Shown piece by piece: positions 45,669-57,524 of a stretch of DNA of 64,000 nt. Each line of letters opens with the position of its first letter. The stretch's first letter is position 1. Source of the stretch: Nematostella vectensis (taxonomy: Eukaryota; Cnidaria; Anthozoa; Actiniaria; Edwardsiidae); assembly GCF_932526225.1 (NCBI RefSeq), contig NC_064044.1, positions 11,794,084 to 11,858,083 on the forward strand, in the 5' to 3' direction. The notes under the pieces are model-generated. The model was not told the origin of the DNA. It worked only from the letters and a program-made list of their open reading frames with translations, and did no database searches. The position numbers and the translations under genes were made by a program.

Positions 45669-47277
45669 GAAAGCTTAGTCGAAAATAAAATCAGGATATC
45701 AAATGACTTAACACGTAGCCAAAAACTTTTAAAAAAATGTAAATTTAACGCCAGAAAGCCTTTTACGTGCTGATTGTCTGCATTGCGCTTGCTTTCTTTT
45801 ATCTTGACTCAAGCTGCCCGCTAGTTTGCAACGCGGAATAAACAAGAGAGGTTTAACAAGTCTGAGTGATTTTGTGTGTAGCGTTTAACCTTGGAATTTC
45901 GTGCTATACTAATGAATTTTTTTCAACCGACCGCGTTACTCAGATACGGTATTAATAGACGTGTTGCTTCGCACACTTCATATAGGCTTACTATCACGTC
46001 CAGTTTTTTTTTAAGCGTGGGCTAGCTTGAGTTTTTTATCAGATACCCTCTTTTTTTAATAATAACGTCTAATTTTCAGCTGAGGCTGGGCCGTTCTTAT
46101 TTTTGGAAAATTTAAAGACTGAATATGTTCTTAAATTTTAGTGTATGAGAATATATAATACCCAATCAATTATCAGGAAGAGTATTTCACTAATGATCAA
46201 GAAGAATTATTTATCAAGAAGGTTATTTACTATGAGCACAATTTGATTCTGCATTTTAGAAGGCATCAGGACTAAGAAAGAAAACAATTTCTGCCATCTG
46301 AGCCTCGGCATGTTCTTAAAATTTGGTGAAATCTCAGGCTGGACGTTCTTATAAATAAAAACAAGTGTATATCCTAGACGATTATGATTATTGTAATTTG
46401 TTTTCTTTTGGAAGTAGTTCACAAGTTAAGAGGTTGTCCATTATTTTATTTCCGCTGAGAAATGCTCTTCGAACCAATTTTCTTTTTACTTCTTTTCAAT
46501 TTATATTTAAAAAAATAAAAAATGTTTACTCCGGGCCGTTTCCCTAGACAATTATTTTAAGGAAGGTAAATATTGAGTCAAGCCCAATGCAAACAACAAA
46601 AAAAGGCGGACATTAGGGGGGACAACGAAAGGAAAAAGGTAATGGATTTATTAGTATAAGCGTATGTAAATCAGAGAAAAAACCGAAACTTCATTTAAAT
46701 ATTTCTAAATTATAAAAACAACTAACAAGCTTTTATATCAAAGCAAAATTTTAATACCTTGCTTGCAATTCTTTGCCAAAAATACAATTCTGTGTCTGCG
46801 GCACAGAAAACAGCCTATCTGGAGGTTGGGTTTAGAAATTTGAAAACCCAACTCTTAAAAAAAACCCTTTCACAAAGTCATGAAAAAAAAATCCCTGAAG
46901 AAACAGCGGAAAAGGCGTTTAGCTAAAGCTCTTTGTAAAATCTAAAAAAAAAATCGACTTCTGTATATATACTTAATTACAATATCATCTCATGTAGAAA
47001 CTACCTTGAATTATGTACAATAAATATATCTCTTTCAAGGGAAGGGAGGGTGTTGCTTTGAGTTGTTTACAATGAGGGCATTGTTTCTTCATTTGGTATA
47101 TTAAAAGGCAGGTTCGAAAAACTTAAACCATCTGCTTGATTTAGCAAGGAGCTAAGGGGAAAAGTCAGTGCCGTCAAAGTCCTAGTGACTCTGAAAACAC
47201 TGAATTTAAAACAGATAAGTCTAAGTGCAACAAACCCCGAGAATAAAAAATAGGATAGTGATGTCAAAGGAGATTTC
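45669..47277. other. AT-rich intergenic region and Tribbles 3' UTR
   Basis: No gene recognised. The part next to 47277 is downstream of the Tribbles stop; TTTATT at about 46643 (AATAAA on the minus strand) is one candidate poly(A) signal. Confidence 0.45.
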
Positions 47278-47746
47278 TTAAATGAAAAACGAAGCATTGT
47301 CAACATCAGTTGATAAATCTGGAACCGTTTGATCAGCAAGCTTTTGATCAATGCGACAGGGGTTACTTATAGGAAAGGAAGAGCTGAACCAAGGATGCTC
47401 CAGGACCTCGGAAGCCATCAAGCGCTCGTCTGGATCCCGCCGCATCATTGATCGAATCAAGCATTTAGCCTTGGATGATACTGTATCGGGAATTGCAAAA
47501 TGTCCTCTGCGAATCTTGGTGAAAAGAGCAGTTGGTTCACTGTCATGGAAGGGATAGCGACCCACCACCATGGTATACAGCATGACACCAAGACTCCAGA
47601 TGTCTGCTGCTCTGCCTGAATATCCCCCCTGGGATTGAAGGATCTCCGGGCTGACGTACGCGGGGCAGCCATGTTTGTCCTCAAGTATGTCATCTTGTCC
47701 TTCTAGAAGACAGGCATCTTCCAGTCCCTCCAGCTTGATTTTAGTC
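47278..47746 (-). CDS. Trib: Tribbles pseudokinase, exon 2 (C-lobe and COP1-binding tail)
   Basis: Joined in frame to 50423-50952 (AG|GTAGGT donor, ACAG|G acceptor); together 332 residues. The exon opens with [13 protein letters not shown], where an active kinase would have Asp-Phe-Gly; Tribbles proteins characteristically have Ser/Gly-Leu-Glu here. Then come [12 protein letters not shown] (APE position), [20 protein letters not shown] and [10 protein letters not shown]. The tail contains DQTVPDL, matching the COP1-binding consensus DQxVP. Tribbles proteins are scaffolds that bring substrates to the COP1 ubiquitin ligase and bind MEK1. All expected motifs are present. Confidence 0.93.
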
Positions 47747-50422
47747 CTGTATCATCAAGAAAAAGATGATTAATTTGTGTTTTTATAGGATCTTTCTTGT
47801 CAATAACATGAAACAATGAGTACCAATAATTTACTACAAACCAACTAACCACACTATACTGGACTTTATTCAAGTCACTAACATAAGGATCAATTATAGT
47901 AATTTTCAAGCTTAAAAGTATTTTTAAAATATTCCTTTTTTATTTAAATACGATAATATAAACTAATCCCAAACTTGTACTTATGTGTTCTAATTTTCTT
48001 GATGAATGGAATATAATAACAATATGGCAGGTATTTTGTATTTGGGATATTCATTTACATATCTATTTCCTGTCATCCTTTTTTTTTGCTTTGGCTTTCA
48101 AACACATGTATTCTTCTAATAAAGTAAATGAGAAATCTTGACCTGTGACTTCAAAAAGTGGAGCCTATATTTTCTTTAGGACAGGCAGTAGAATCAGCTA
48201 TTTTATATTTTTAGTCTTACAATCATTAGACAAGACTGTAATGGGCAAGACAAAGGCTTTTGTCTCTTACAAAGAGCTTGAATAGGATTTGACAGAAGAG
48301 CAAAAATTTATTACTAAATTTGACTTTTGAGCCAAGATCTGCTTTCAGGCTATCAGCTGCTTTATATTGCAGAATAGCGAAACAATGTGGCTGAATTTCG
48401 TTTGTGGTTTATACTGGAAAAGAGCAAGTACATGTGATTGTCACATGTTCTTTTATTAAAATGATCTGTTAAATATGTTTTCAAATCACTGAATAGACAT
48501 ATTTTAAAGCTCAATATTTCAAAATGAAACTGAACCATAAGGTTAATATAAGGTTAATATACTTTTGATAAATGCCTTTGGCAAGGAGATTAATGAGAAT
48601 CGAAGGGGAAAAGATGAGAGAACAGCCCAAAGATGAACAGTCCAAAGATGGATGTTTAAATAGTATTGATTACAAGGTAACATCCTTGTTCTTGTTGATC
48701 ACTATTTGAGATCTCTTTGTCTGGGACCTTTTGAGGTGATTGTAAAATGGTAGGTCAAAAGCATTTGGGCAGAGGCTCAGCACAATCTGTCCAATTCCAT
48801 CTGTCCAAGTCAGACAATAGCCATGTGGACTAATTTGAGCACATGGAACAAGGATGAAAGGACTTTGTGTGGTTTTGTTATAGTTGAAAGGATTTTTTTA
48901 AAAATTGTTTTAAAGAAAATGTGAAAGTTTAAAATATTGTCATTACAACATTCATTCAACTTATTCAGACACTCAAAAACCAAATGCAATAAAAAAATAA
49001 TAATTACACCAAGCTTATGGATTTAATTGTTTACTAACCATATTTGCCAGTAGAAATATTGTTAAATCTAAAACCTTGATAAATTATTTGCTCTGAATCT
49101 AATTTAACTGATATTTGCTGTACTTTAATTCTAGGGTAGAAAGGTAAATGTCCACACCCTATTCCTTTTTAAATAATGACCCCTTTTATTGATGAGAGAA
49201 TAATTACTCCTCTTTCCACATAAGGACTGAACAAAATTAACACAAAGGCATAATAAGCAAAGTATTTTCTTTCTAAATTCTGTGAAAGGGGCCAAAAAAG
49301 TAACATTAAGCCAATTTTCATCTTTAACATAAAAAGCCATTTTTATGCTCCCATTTATGGCCTGGCTGACACTAAAATGTTATTTGGGAGCGCGAAAATA
49401 ATATTTAGAGTAAGTCTTTTATCGTCTACTCATAACAGTGGATGTATAAAATGAACAAAGGATAACGTGGAAAAAGTCTTTGTTCTTTGTTCGTCTGGAC
49501 TTGAATGAAGAAAGCACGGTACATTGGACTTTGCGTGAACCACGTGGCTAATTTTAGCAACAACGTCGAAAAATTTTTCTTGTGCCACGTGTGTCAGCCA
49601 CGATTTCAAAATGATTTCATCGGCAAACGACTCAATTTCCAGATCACCAAAATAATAAAACCGAACCACAGATAAAAGCATTATTTGCGCCGTGGTGTTT
49701 TAAATAGGTTTGGGAACGCAAACTTAGAGGGAAATGCTAATTTAACCCAATATCTACTAACAAAGTTTTTCGCGCCAAACCTCACAAATCGCAAAACCGG
49801 ACACAAGACCCTTTCAAAACACCCAAATAATCGATGCATGAAAAGGCGATCGCGCTTGAATAGAAACTATGCAAAATACGGTCCTTTGGGACCACGAACG
49901 ACCCCGCTATACCGCCGCGGCGGAAATGACTCAGTTTATTCATGACAATGTGATTTTACCGCCATTGACAAAAAGACGAAATTAGAAATCGTTTCGAAAT
50001 GACCTCAACTTGGCTTTTTTGCGTTATTTTGTTATTATTCGTAAAGTACGTGAAATATTTTCGGGGAGTTATGAGCACAGGTGATTATAACACAACATCC
50101 AACCAGGTTTTCGCCTGGGCATCGACTGTAACACAACACTAAAAATATTTTCGGCTTACATATTCCACAACAAAGCTTTTGTGGCCATGTTTAAAAACGA
50201 GTAATTTCAAATTGGTTTATCCACAAAGAAATATGAAAAAAAATTATCGATATGTTGTTCATATGTTTTTCATGACGATAGCCCCTAACAACAATAGAGG
50301 TAGTCTGAGGAGCACGCGGATTGTAACACAATGCTCAAAAGAACATAGAAAAAATCCATCGACAAAAAAAAGAAACACAACGACCAAGGAAAATAGCTCA
50401 AGCAATGTCTCTAACAACCTAC
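47747..50422 (-). other. Tribbles intron (2.7 kb)
   Basis: AT-rich, GT/AG bordered on the minus strand, without a recognisable gene or mobile element. Confidence 0.75.
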
Positions 50423-50952
50423 CTTTCGGGATTTTGGAATACAAACTTCCGAAGTTTCAGATCTCTCAGGACAACACCCGAACTGTGACAGTGAGATACG
50501 ACACAAGCAATTTGGCTAAACAGTTTACTAGCTTCTTCTTCCTTTAGTCTCCTTTTCGATCGTACGTAGCTGTGCAAATCCCCGTAAGATCTTTCAAAGA
50601 ACACATAGGCATAAGAGTCACTGACCAAAATTTCGACAACTTTGTTTATCCCCTCATGCGAAGTTATGTGAAACACAGGAGCCAGCGTTTCACGAAATTT
50701 GTTGACATCGATGATTTTACAAGCGTACTCCGTTTGAGTCTCAATATTTACAGCTTTGTGAAGGCCCCCACCTCCCGATCGCTCAAGAAGGATATATTTT
50801 CCGACTTTGCATATTTGTGGGGCCTCTGTAGTCCGTTTAGGCGGCGTTGGTTGTAGGCCTATAGTCAAGTTTGGTAATGGCGTAGTCGTTTCAATATTTG
50901 TTTTGGATGCATGACGCTGGTAGGGATGGAATCGTGCTGTAGAGCTGTTCAT
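50423..50952 (-). CDS. Trib: Tribbles pseudokinase, exon 1 (N-lobe)
   Basis: ATG at 50952. After about 50 low-complexity residues the kinase-like fold begins with KVGKYILLERSGGGGL, an altered Gly-rich loop. The strand-3 lysine is kept (YACKIIDVNKF), followed by the Tribbles-specific AYVFFERSYGDLHSYVR and the catalytic-loop variant SSGVVLRDLKLRKFVF (Leu-Arg-Asp in place of His-Arg-Asp). The exon ends in phase 2 in the same place as vertebrate TRIB exon borders, as I recall them. Cytoplasmic or nuclear regulator of protein turnover. Confidence 0.93.
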
Positions 50953-53890
50953 CTAAAAACCCGTAGAATTCCACCACAAAACTCCTTATGCCTCTGGCCT
51001 GTGAATCTTGGTTCCAGGTAAAGCGGAAAAGTGACCAGACTCGGTTTTTCCCGAAGTAAGTTGGGTATTCCTTATTGCCAACTAAGCAGAGTGACGTTGC
51101 ACGGAAGCAAAGCGACGTTGCGTTGAAGAAGTTAAACGTATAAAATTAAGCGAAAATCCAGCTGTAAGGGCTGAAACTGCTCTCAACTAGAGAACACAAT
51201 CTACTCTTCTCTTGGGAGGCCGATTTGGACCTCCCTTCAACAGCTAAATTCCAGTAAACAGAACATTGTGGTGTAATAGAGGTGAATGTCGAGTCGTTGC
51301 GAAACGAAGAAATGATCGCGAGGACAAGAGAAACTGACGCAATGGGTCTCAAGACGTTGGCTGCCCTATCACCATATATGGAGAGATTGCGTCAGTGACA
51401 TGTCATCTGACGTTATTTAAGCGATTTTATTGGTCAAAAAAACAAAGCCCTTTTGTTCTTCATTCTACCGATTCACTTCCGGCAAATTTGCATAATCCGT
51501 TCTGAGTCAAATCATGTACTCACGTCACAAATATATTTGACGCGCAACCAAAACAAAAGCAGATTTTTACAACGTAAATCTTATATTTTTGTGCCAACCT
51601 ATCTCAAGGCCACGGCTGATTTCAAAGCTCATCGTATAAGAGTTTTACGTGATATTTTCCGTGTTCCACCATCGAAATTGGCGCTTGCCAGTATCACGGA
51701 AAGATCGTGTACCGCGAAGGATCGCAGCTGTCACGTAAGAGTGCGTGACATATGCATGGCGTAACAAAAAGCCGAAACACGAAATCGTGCGCAACAAACT
51801 AAGCTAACATATATGGTTTCTTTTCGAACAGTTTTGTTTTCAATAATAAAAACTAAGCCTCAAAATACTTTCTACACAGCGGGCTAGAATTATGCTTCCC
51901 ACAATAGAAATAAATTTTTCCCATATTTTGTTTGATTTGGCGTTTGATACGGAAATTATACCCAAAACATACAACTCTATGCTCCATTTCTCCGTATAAC
52001 TTGAGTGGGGGAAATACGCATGTTTAAATCCTAAGACAACGAAACCAATGACATCTTGCCGTGTAAGAGATATTCGACCGTTTTTATCATCTATGTCAAG
52101 ACAAAATGAGAGGGAACAAAATGAGAGGGAAATAAGAGGGAATTGAGGTTTTTTTTATCAATATATTTTTCTCTTAATGAAACATTTCGATAGCTGTAGA
52201 ACACTTCCTAATAAAAAAAAAGAAACTAAGTAATGAATTATGGAAACCGGAAAATGCTGTGGGATAATCTTAGGATAGCAATAAAAGAAAGGAAACATAA
52301 TAATTACAGAAATTGGATTTCTCAAACTTAGAGTTCTAAGATTCTCCTAAAGAGCGAATAGGGTATTAAAAAGGCATGACATAAACAAATACGTCAGCTT
52401 GCATGGAATATTGGTTTTGTTGTGTTATCAACGTGTATACTGTACTTCAGTAAAGTATATTCCAAACGTTCATTTCGCTTTGTTTGAGTAACACCCCCAC
52501 AACTCCGAGCCTGATGATTTCCTCAAATGGAACGCGGTTTGCGAAACAAAGGAAATCATGATTAAACACTTTTATTTCTGGAAGGTAAAGAGTAACTATA
52601 TTCGCAATACTTGCTCGAGGGAGAATACATTTAGAGGTGGCCGCATTTGGATGTTTTGCAACAAACACTTCCACCATTTATCTGTTCTTAGAGTTTTTTT
52701 TAATGTTATCACTCTATTCCATCATCATTATGGGGGCATTGAGGTTCGTGCGATGTTCTCAGCTCCTTTCGCGTGCTCTAAGTCATGTTCATGTCTATAA
52801 CAGCACCAAAGAGTGTTTTTTCACTTGCCCCATTGAAATATTTTTGTGAAAGCCCCCAATTAGAAGGTGTAAGAGCTTTCAAAAATGTATTTGTATTTCA
52901 TTTTACGCAGATAACAGGTATCATGGCCAACAGTTGCATCACTGTGAGACGTATTTTACCGTCATTAGGCTGAGAATATAATCCACGAAATCAATTCTGC
53001 CTTTCAGCTATTACACGTGAGCACGCGGCGTTCAAATAGAAATTCCAGGTAGTTCTTTTGTGTGGGGGTGGAAGGTTTTGGCGCGAAAACGTGCGGAACT
53101 ATGATGTGATACAAGTCCCAGCATGTGACAACGTGAGTTTTAATGAAGCGATTTTTAACCTTTTTCGATTTTTTTTAACCTTTTCGATTTTTTCGAACCT
53201 CACTTATAGACTAAAATGCAGAATCTGAGAATGGGTTAGTTTTTTTTTCTCTAGGTCAAACAGAATGCGTGGTACAATTCCCCAAGGTTATCTTTGATTT
53301 AAGGCATACATCAAGACGCGGAAACAACAAAGGATTTACATGTCATTGACAATCAATTCAGGGCCAGTCTCAGCCAATCACAACCGTGTTACGTGTCTTT
53401 TTCTTTCACAATATATCACACTTCACCATTCACGAACACGAAAAGAATTAACGATAAAGAGCACGAAAATATATCACGCGTCAAACACGGCTACATTGTT
53501 TGATATTGCTGGTTCTTATTTCTTTGATATCAATGTTTAATGTTTACCATGAATTAATCAATCATAAACTTTCCAATTCGAGCTTTTCGTTTACTTTTAA
53601 GCTTGATGAACGGGGGTGCATTGATAATTCCATATTTACTCATGTTTGTCGCCGCTGTGTTTTATTTGTCGTGATCCAAATACGCCGCCGACCAAGCGTC
53701 TCATTACGTCTGGGAGGCGTTTCTTTGGGGAGGCGTTGAGCGGCACAGTACAATCTTGCAAATACAATTTTCTGAATTCACACCCGAGTTTTGAAAGATA
53801 CTGAAATCTACGGTGGTCAATCCACGTGGCCAATCTAAGGTACACAAGGAATTTCAAAACTTTACACCGCAATTTCAGTATTTCACGTCG
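50953..53890. other. Intergenic, including the Tribbles promoter side
   Basis: Short frames only. A near-repeat of GTGACGTTGCACGGAAGC and GCGACGTTGCGTTGAAG lies at about 51090-51127, in the likely promoter of Tribbles. Nothing else recognised. Confidence 0.45.
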
Positions 53891-53897
53891 GATCGGG

Positions 53898-53926
53898 GGG
53901 GGGTATGTCGGGGGGGGGGGGGGGGC
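53898..53926. repeat. G-rich homopolymer tract
   Basis: Two G runs interrupted by TATGTC. Confidence 0.9.
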
Positions 53927-54123
53927 GTTAGGGGGTCTAACTACTCGCAATACCGCACAAAATTTTGAATATACCGCAATACCACAGAAAAAAAAAATAA
54001 TGGGAAATATCGCATACCGCACAGAAGGACGAGGTTTTAAAGAGAGCATATGCGCGACACCCGACATTTCTCAGGTTTCCCTCTATACCCTCATCTTCGT
54101 TTCTTTCGTTTCTTTCTTTCTTT

Positions 54124-54335
<212 letters not shown>

Positions 54336-54910
54336 TTTTTAAAATGTTGCATTTGGGTATCCTGTGGGGAGGGCTCCTGCAATCTAATCAAACATGGCGG
54401 TAGTTGGCTAGCTTGCAATTCTTTGCTTTCTTTGTCATCAGGCATTTCCGACTGCTGGAGCAGCCACGAAATGATGATCGTAGTTCGAGGTACTGATCTA
54501 TACATACATATTAATCAAGCACCAGTAGTGATTAGCATTTTTCTCTTGCGCAAACAAGAATGACAAGCGTTAAGATAGCTTTGCTCTCATCTACTTACTA
54601 ATTATATAGAAGTGTGCCATAAATTGTGTCACAAGGGTCGATTTTTACTTATGCAATGAATCATATAAATAAGTTTTAAGTTACTGGGCATAAAAATAAA
54701 AAAATAGCGTTAAAAGAGGATGAAAGGAATTTTTATTGCATTTTTTCCCTTACATTCACTTTCACTGCCTTAAACCGGATTTTAACATGCACATAAGCTT
54801 TATATTTCTCTTTATTTCGGCTTATTCCACCTTTTACTTCGTTTTTTTTTTCATTAGTGAGAATATGCCTTTTGGGTGAGAGTATTCAGCCCAGTGCATA
54901 GCACCAACAT

Positions 54911-55079
54911 ATACTTGCCAACCTAGAAAGCTTAAAACCTGGAGATTAGTTCTTCAAATACTAGAACTGTATAAGAAATTTTTGATGAATTTTCCCAGGA
55001 GATTACATCCACTTTTTGCCAGCAGATGAAGGCTAAAAGCTGGGAGTCTCCGGCAAAAACTGGGAGAGTTGGCAAGTAT
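54911..55079. mobile_element. 169-bp MITE with 10-bp target duplication
   Basis: Ends are the perfect 12-bp inverted repeat ATACTTGCCAAC (54911-54922, inverted at 55068-55079). Both sides carry the direct repeat GCACCAACAT (54901-54910 and 55080-55089). No coding capacity. A 9-10 bp duplication points to the Mutator-like group more than to hAT or mariner. Confidence 0.88.
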
Positions 55080-55630
55080 GCACCAACATTACTTAAGGAT
55101 TACCACTGGTCATGTCACTTGTTTTGCCAGGCTATCTTTCCAGCTTGTTTCTGCGAGCCAGGGCAAATGAAATTAAACATTGTCTGGGAATAGAACCTAT
55201 CTGTCGCTCTCAAGTCCAAGCAAATGGCAGCTATGTTGTGTTAAGAAATGGAACTTTTTGTACAGGAATAATGATTTGAGCTTGATTAGTCTATATCTCT
55301 CATACATTAATAGGCAATTGGAGAACTGTTCTCTTACAAGAGAATTTTCACAAATACGTGACTGCTTGGGAAACTCAAATACATGCTTTTAGCTAGAAAT
55401 TGGTATTTTGGGACTAGGCAGGTTGGTCACTTTGGAGCCGTCAGTTTATTAAGTGGCTGCTTAATGCTACTAATACCATAAAAGACAAGGTTTGCATTTG
55501 ATGCAAATTGCAATTTGTATTTTATGTTTATATTTTTTTCATTTGGCTTTTAGCAGAACAAAGCTTTTAACCCATCTCACCCAAAATGGAAATAATTGTC
55601 ATCTATTGAATCATTTACTATTAGTTTTTC

Positions 55631-56956
55631 TCACTTTTTTAATTTTTCCTTCTTTTTTCTTTTGTTTGGTTGATAAGGTGCTATGTCTTTATCAACAATC
55701 TGGGTCAGTCTATTATCAGACAGCCCACATTGTTTTCCTATGCTCCAGAAGTTATGAAGATCTCTTATATAAGTCTGCTTATAATGGATGTTCAATGCCG
55801 AACACAAAGTACAAGTCCACGGGGCAAGGGTTACAGTCCTGTACTTTTTTCGCCAGTAGTGGTACTCTTTGTAAGCCTCTTCATTTCTATTGAGGTAAAT
55901 CAAGTGATCAGCCAAAGCCTTCACTGAGCTGAATTCTAATGCATTGATGTATGAGCCAGGCACTGCAACACTGGAATCATACTTGGACCCCCCTATGACA
56001 ATGGGTACTATTCCAAGTTTTAGAGCTGCCCAGTATTTCTCTGTAATATAATCCAGGCAATTAGAATTCTCAAAGCCGAGCTGAAATTTATACCTCTTTT
56101 TTAGCTCAGTACACTCTGGGGCATCCATTTTGCACTTTCCTGCTTCCTTGATCCCCATTTTCTTGGCACAAATGCCATATACATCCACAGGGATGTATTT
56201 GGAGAGCTGTTTGATGAACCTCTCTCGTTCAAGCCCACAGTGGCTAGCTGCCCACATCACAAATCTATCTTTCTTATTTACAATCCTGGCGATAGTTCGG
56301 TCTGTATGCTTGACACCATGCGATACTCTATAATAGTACCCATACGGGGAGTAAAAATCGGAATCGCGTCGATAAGTCAGAGTCCAGTGAAATAAGTTGT
56401 TCAGCCATTTTGCATCCGGATTATACTTAGGGCTTTCCAATGCAAAGTAAATCCACCTTTGCGCCCTAGGCTTCTGTTTAGCGAGACGAAACATTTCCAT
56501 GCGTCCAGGCATATCCTTAGCGTGGAAGATTACAGCATCAGCTATCTTGAACTCTTTGTTATCAAACGTCAAGCGACACTCAAAGTACGGACAGGCAATG
56601 CCCTCCCATTGGTTGAACATCAATGAAGAATTCATCCAGTCCCAAGGCTTCTTGTAGAAAAATTCCGTATAACATAAGATAACCTTTCTTCGCGAATTTC
56701 TCGCTCTTTGAGAGTACTCCGCAAGACTGGCAGAGCTGGCACTATCTTCAAGCTTTTTTTTCATTTTAAACAGTTCCTCGTGTATCTTCCTAAGTCTGTC
56801 GTCTATGTGTTTCGGCTGATAGAGGGAGCGTATGTCGTCTGGGGTATAGAGAAGGTTAAAGGCTATTAGCAGGAATCCGCACAGGCTAAACCCGCCTAAA
56901 ATGCATGTCTGTAGTCCAACACGAGAAAATGCATCAAGTCCCCTATAGAGCCACAT
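55631..56956 (-). CDS. Alpha-1,3-fucosyltransferase (GT10), copy 1
   Basis: 441 residues, intronless, ATG at 56956. Type II Golgi protein: short cytosolic start, one membrane segment at about residues 15-37 (CILGGFSLCGFLLIAFNLLY), then a stem with a Lys/Glu-rich coil. The catalytic domain has IYFALESPKYNP, TYRRDSDFYSPYGYYY and the family's GDP-fucose-binding block FQLGFENSNCLDYITEKYW followed by GIVPIVIGG. A C-terminal APWTCTLC pair and an unusually basic end (NKRKKKEKLKK) follow. It would transfer fucose from GDP-fucose to N-acetylglucosamine in alpha-1,3 linkage on glycans. No break seen. It is divergently paired with the gene at 57525. Confidence 0.92.
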   Translation of the reverse strand: MWLYRGLDAFSRVGLQTCILGGFSLCGFLLIAFNLLYTPDDIRSLYQPKHIDDRLRKIHEELFKMKKKLEDSASSASLAEYSQRARNSRRKVILCYTEFFYKKPWDWMNSSLMFNQWEGIACPYFECRLTFDNKEFKIADAVIFHAKDMPGRMEMFRLAKQKPRAQRWIYFALESPKYNPDAKWLNNLFHWTLTYRRDSDFYSPYGYYYRVSHGVKHTDRTIARIVNKKDRFVMWAASHCGLERERFIKQLSKYIPVDVYGICAKKMGIKEAGKCKMDAPECTELKKRYKFQLGFENSNCLDYITEKYWAALKLGIVPIVIGGSKYDSSVAVPGSYINALEFSSVKALADHLIYLNRNEEAYKEYHYWRKKYRTVTLAPWTCTLCSALNIHYKQTYIRDLHNFWSIGKQCGLSDNRLTQIVDKDIAPYQPNKRKKKEKLKK

Positions 56957-57524
56957 CTCGCTTATGCAAGCGATTAGTCACTCAATAACAATTTGGGAAA
57001 ATGTTATGCAAATACATTTACGTTTATAGTCATCGATTGTATGACTTTGAAATATCACTTTAGGATTTAATTCTCCTTTTTTTACTTTTCTAAGTTAGCC
57101 AATCTGGTTGACATTAAGGAGGCGTTCTCTTTGTTGAATTCAGTAAAAAGATCTAGAACTATTTTGGAAGAGTTTGACTTTCGCAAGGTCTTAATCATGC
57201 GGTCTTAATCATGCTAACATTATTAGCATAACTGTCACTTTGAATTTATTAAGATGCGGTGGTGTTACATAATGTGGCTGTGACTTTAGCATAAAAACGC
57301 AATGATTAGATCGAACCAAGACATGAATCAATAGACTTTTATAGACAGATCTGTTTGTTGAGCAATGATGATATCTAAATTTTGTAGAAGGAAAATTTGT
57401 CTAACGTCTCTAGCAGTGTGAAGACGGTAACACTGCGCAAGCGCGCAGACCATGCAGAAAATTAATGCACATTATAAATACTGAACACGCAAGCAACTAG
57501 ACCAAGCTTGTAAAACAACTCAAC
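56957..57524. promoter_or_regulatory. Shared bidirectional promoter of the fucosyltransferase pair
   Basis: 568 bp between two divergent start codons. Toward the plus gene there is TATAAATA at 57473-57480, about 45 bp before the ATG, preceded by ACTGCGCAAGCGCGCAG (about 57432-57448), which resembles an NRF1-type GC palindrome. I see no equally clear TATA box toward the minus gene. Confidence 0.5.
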
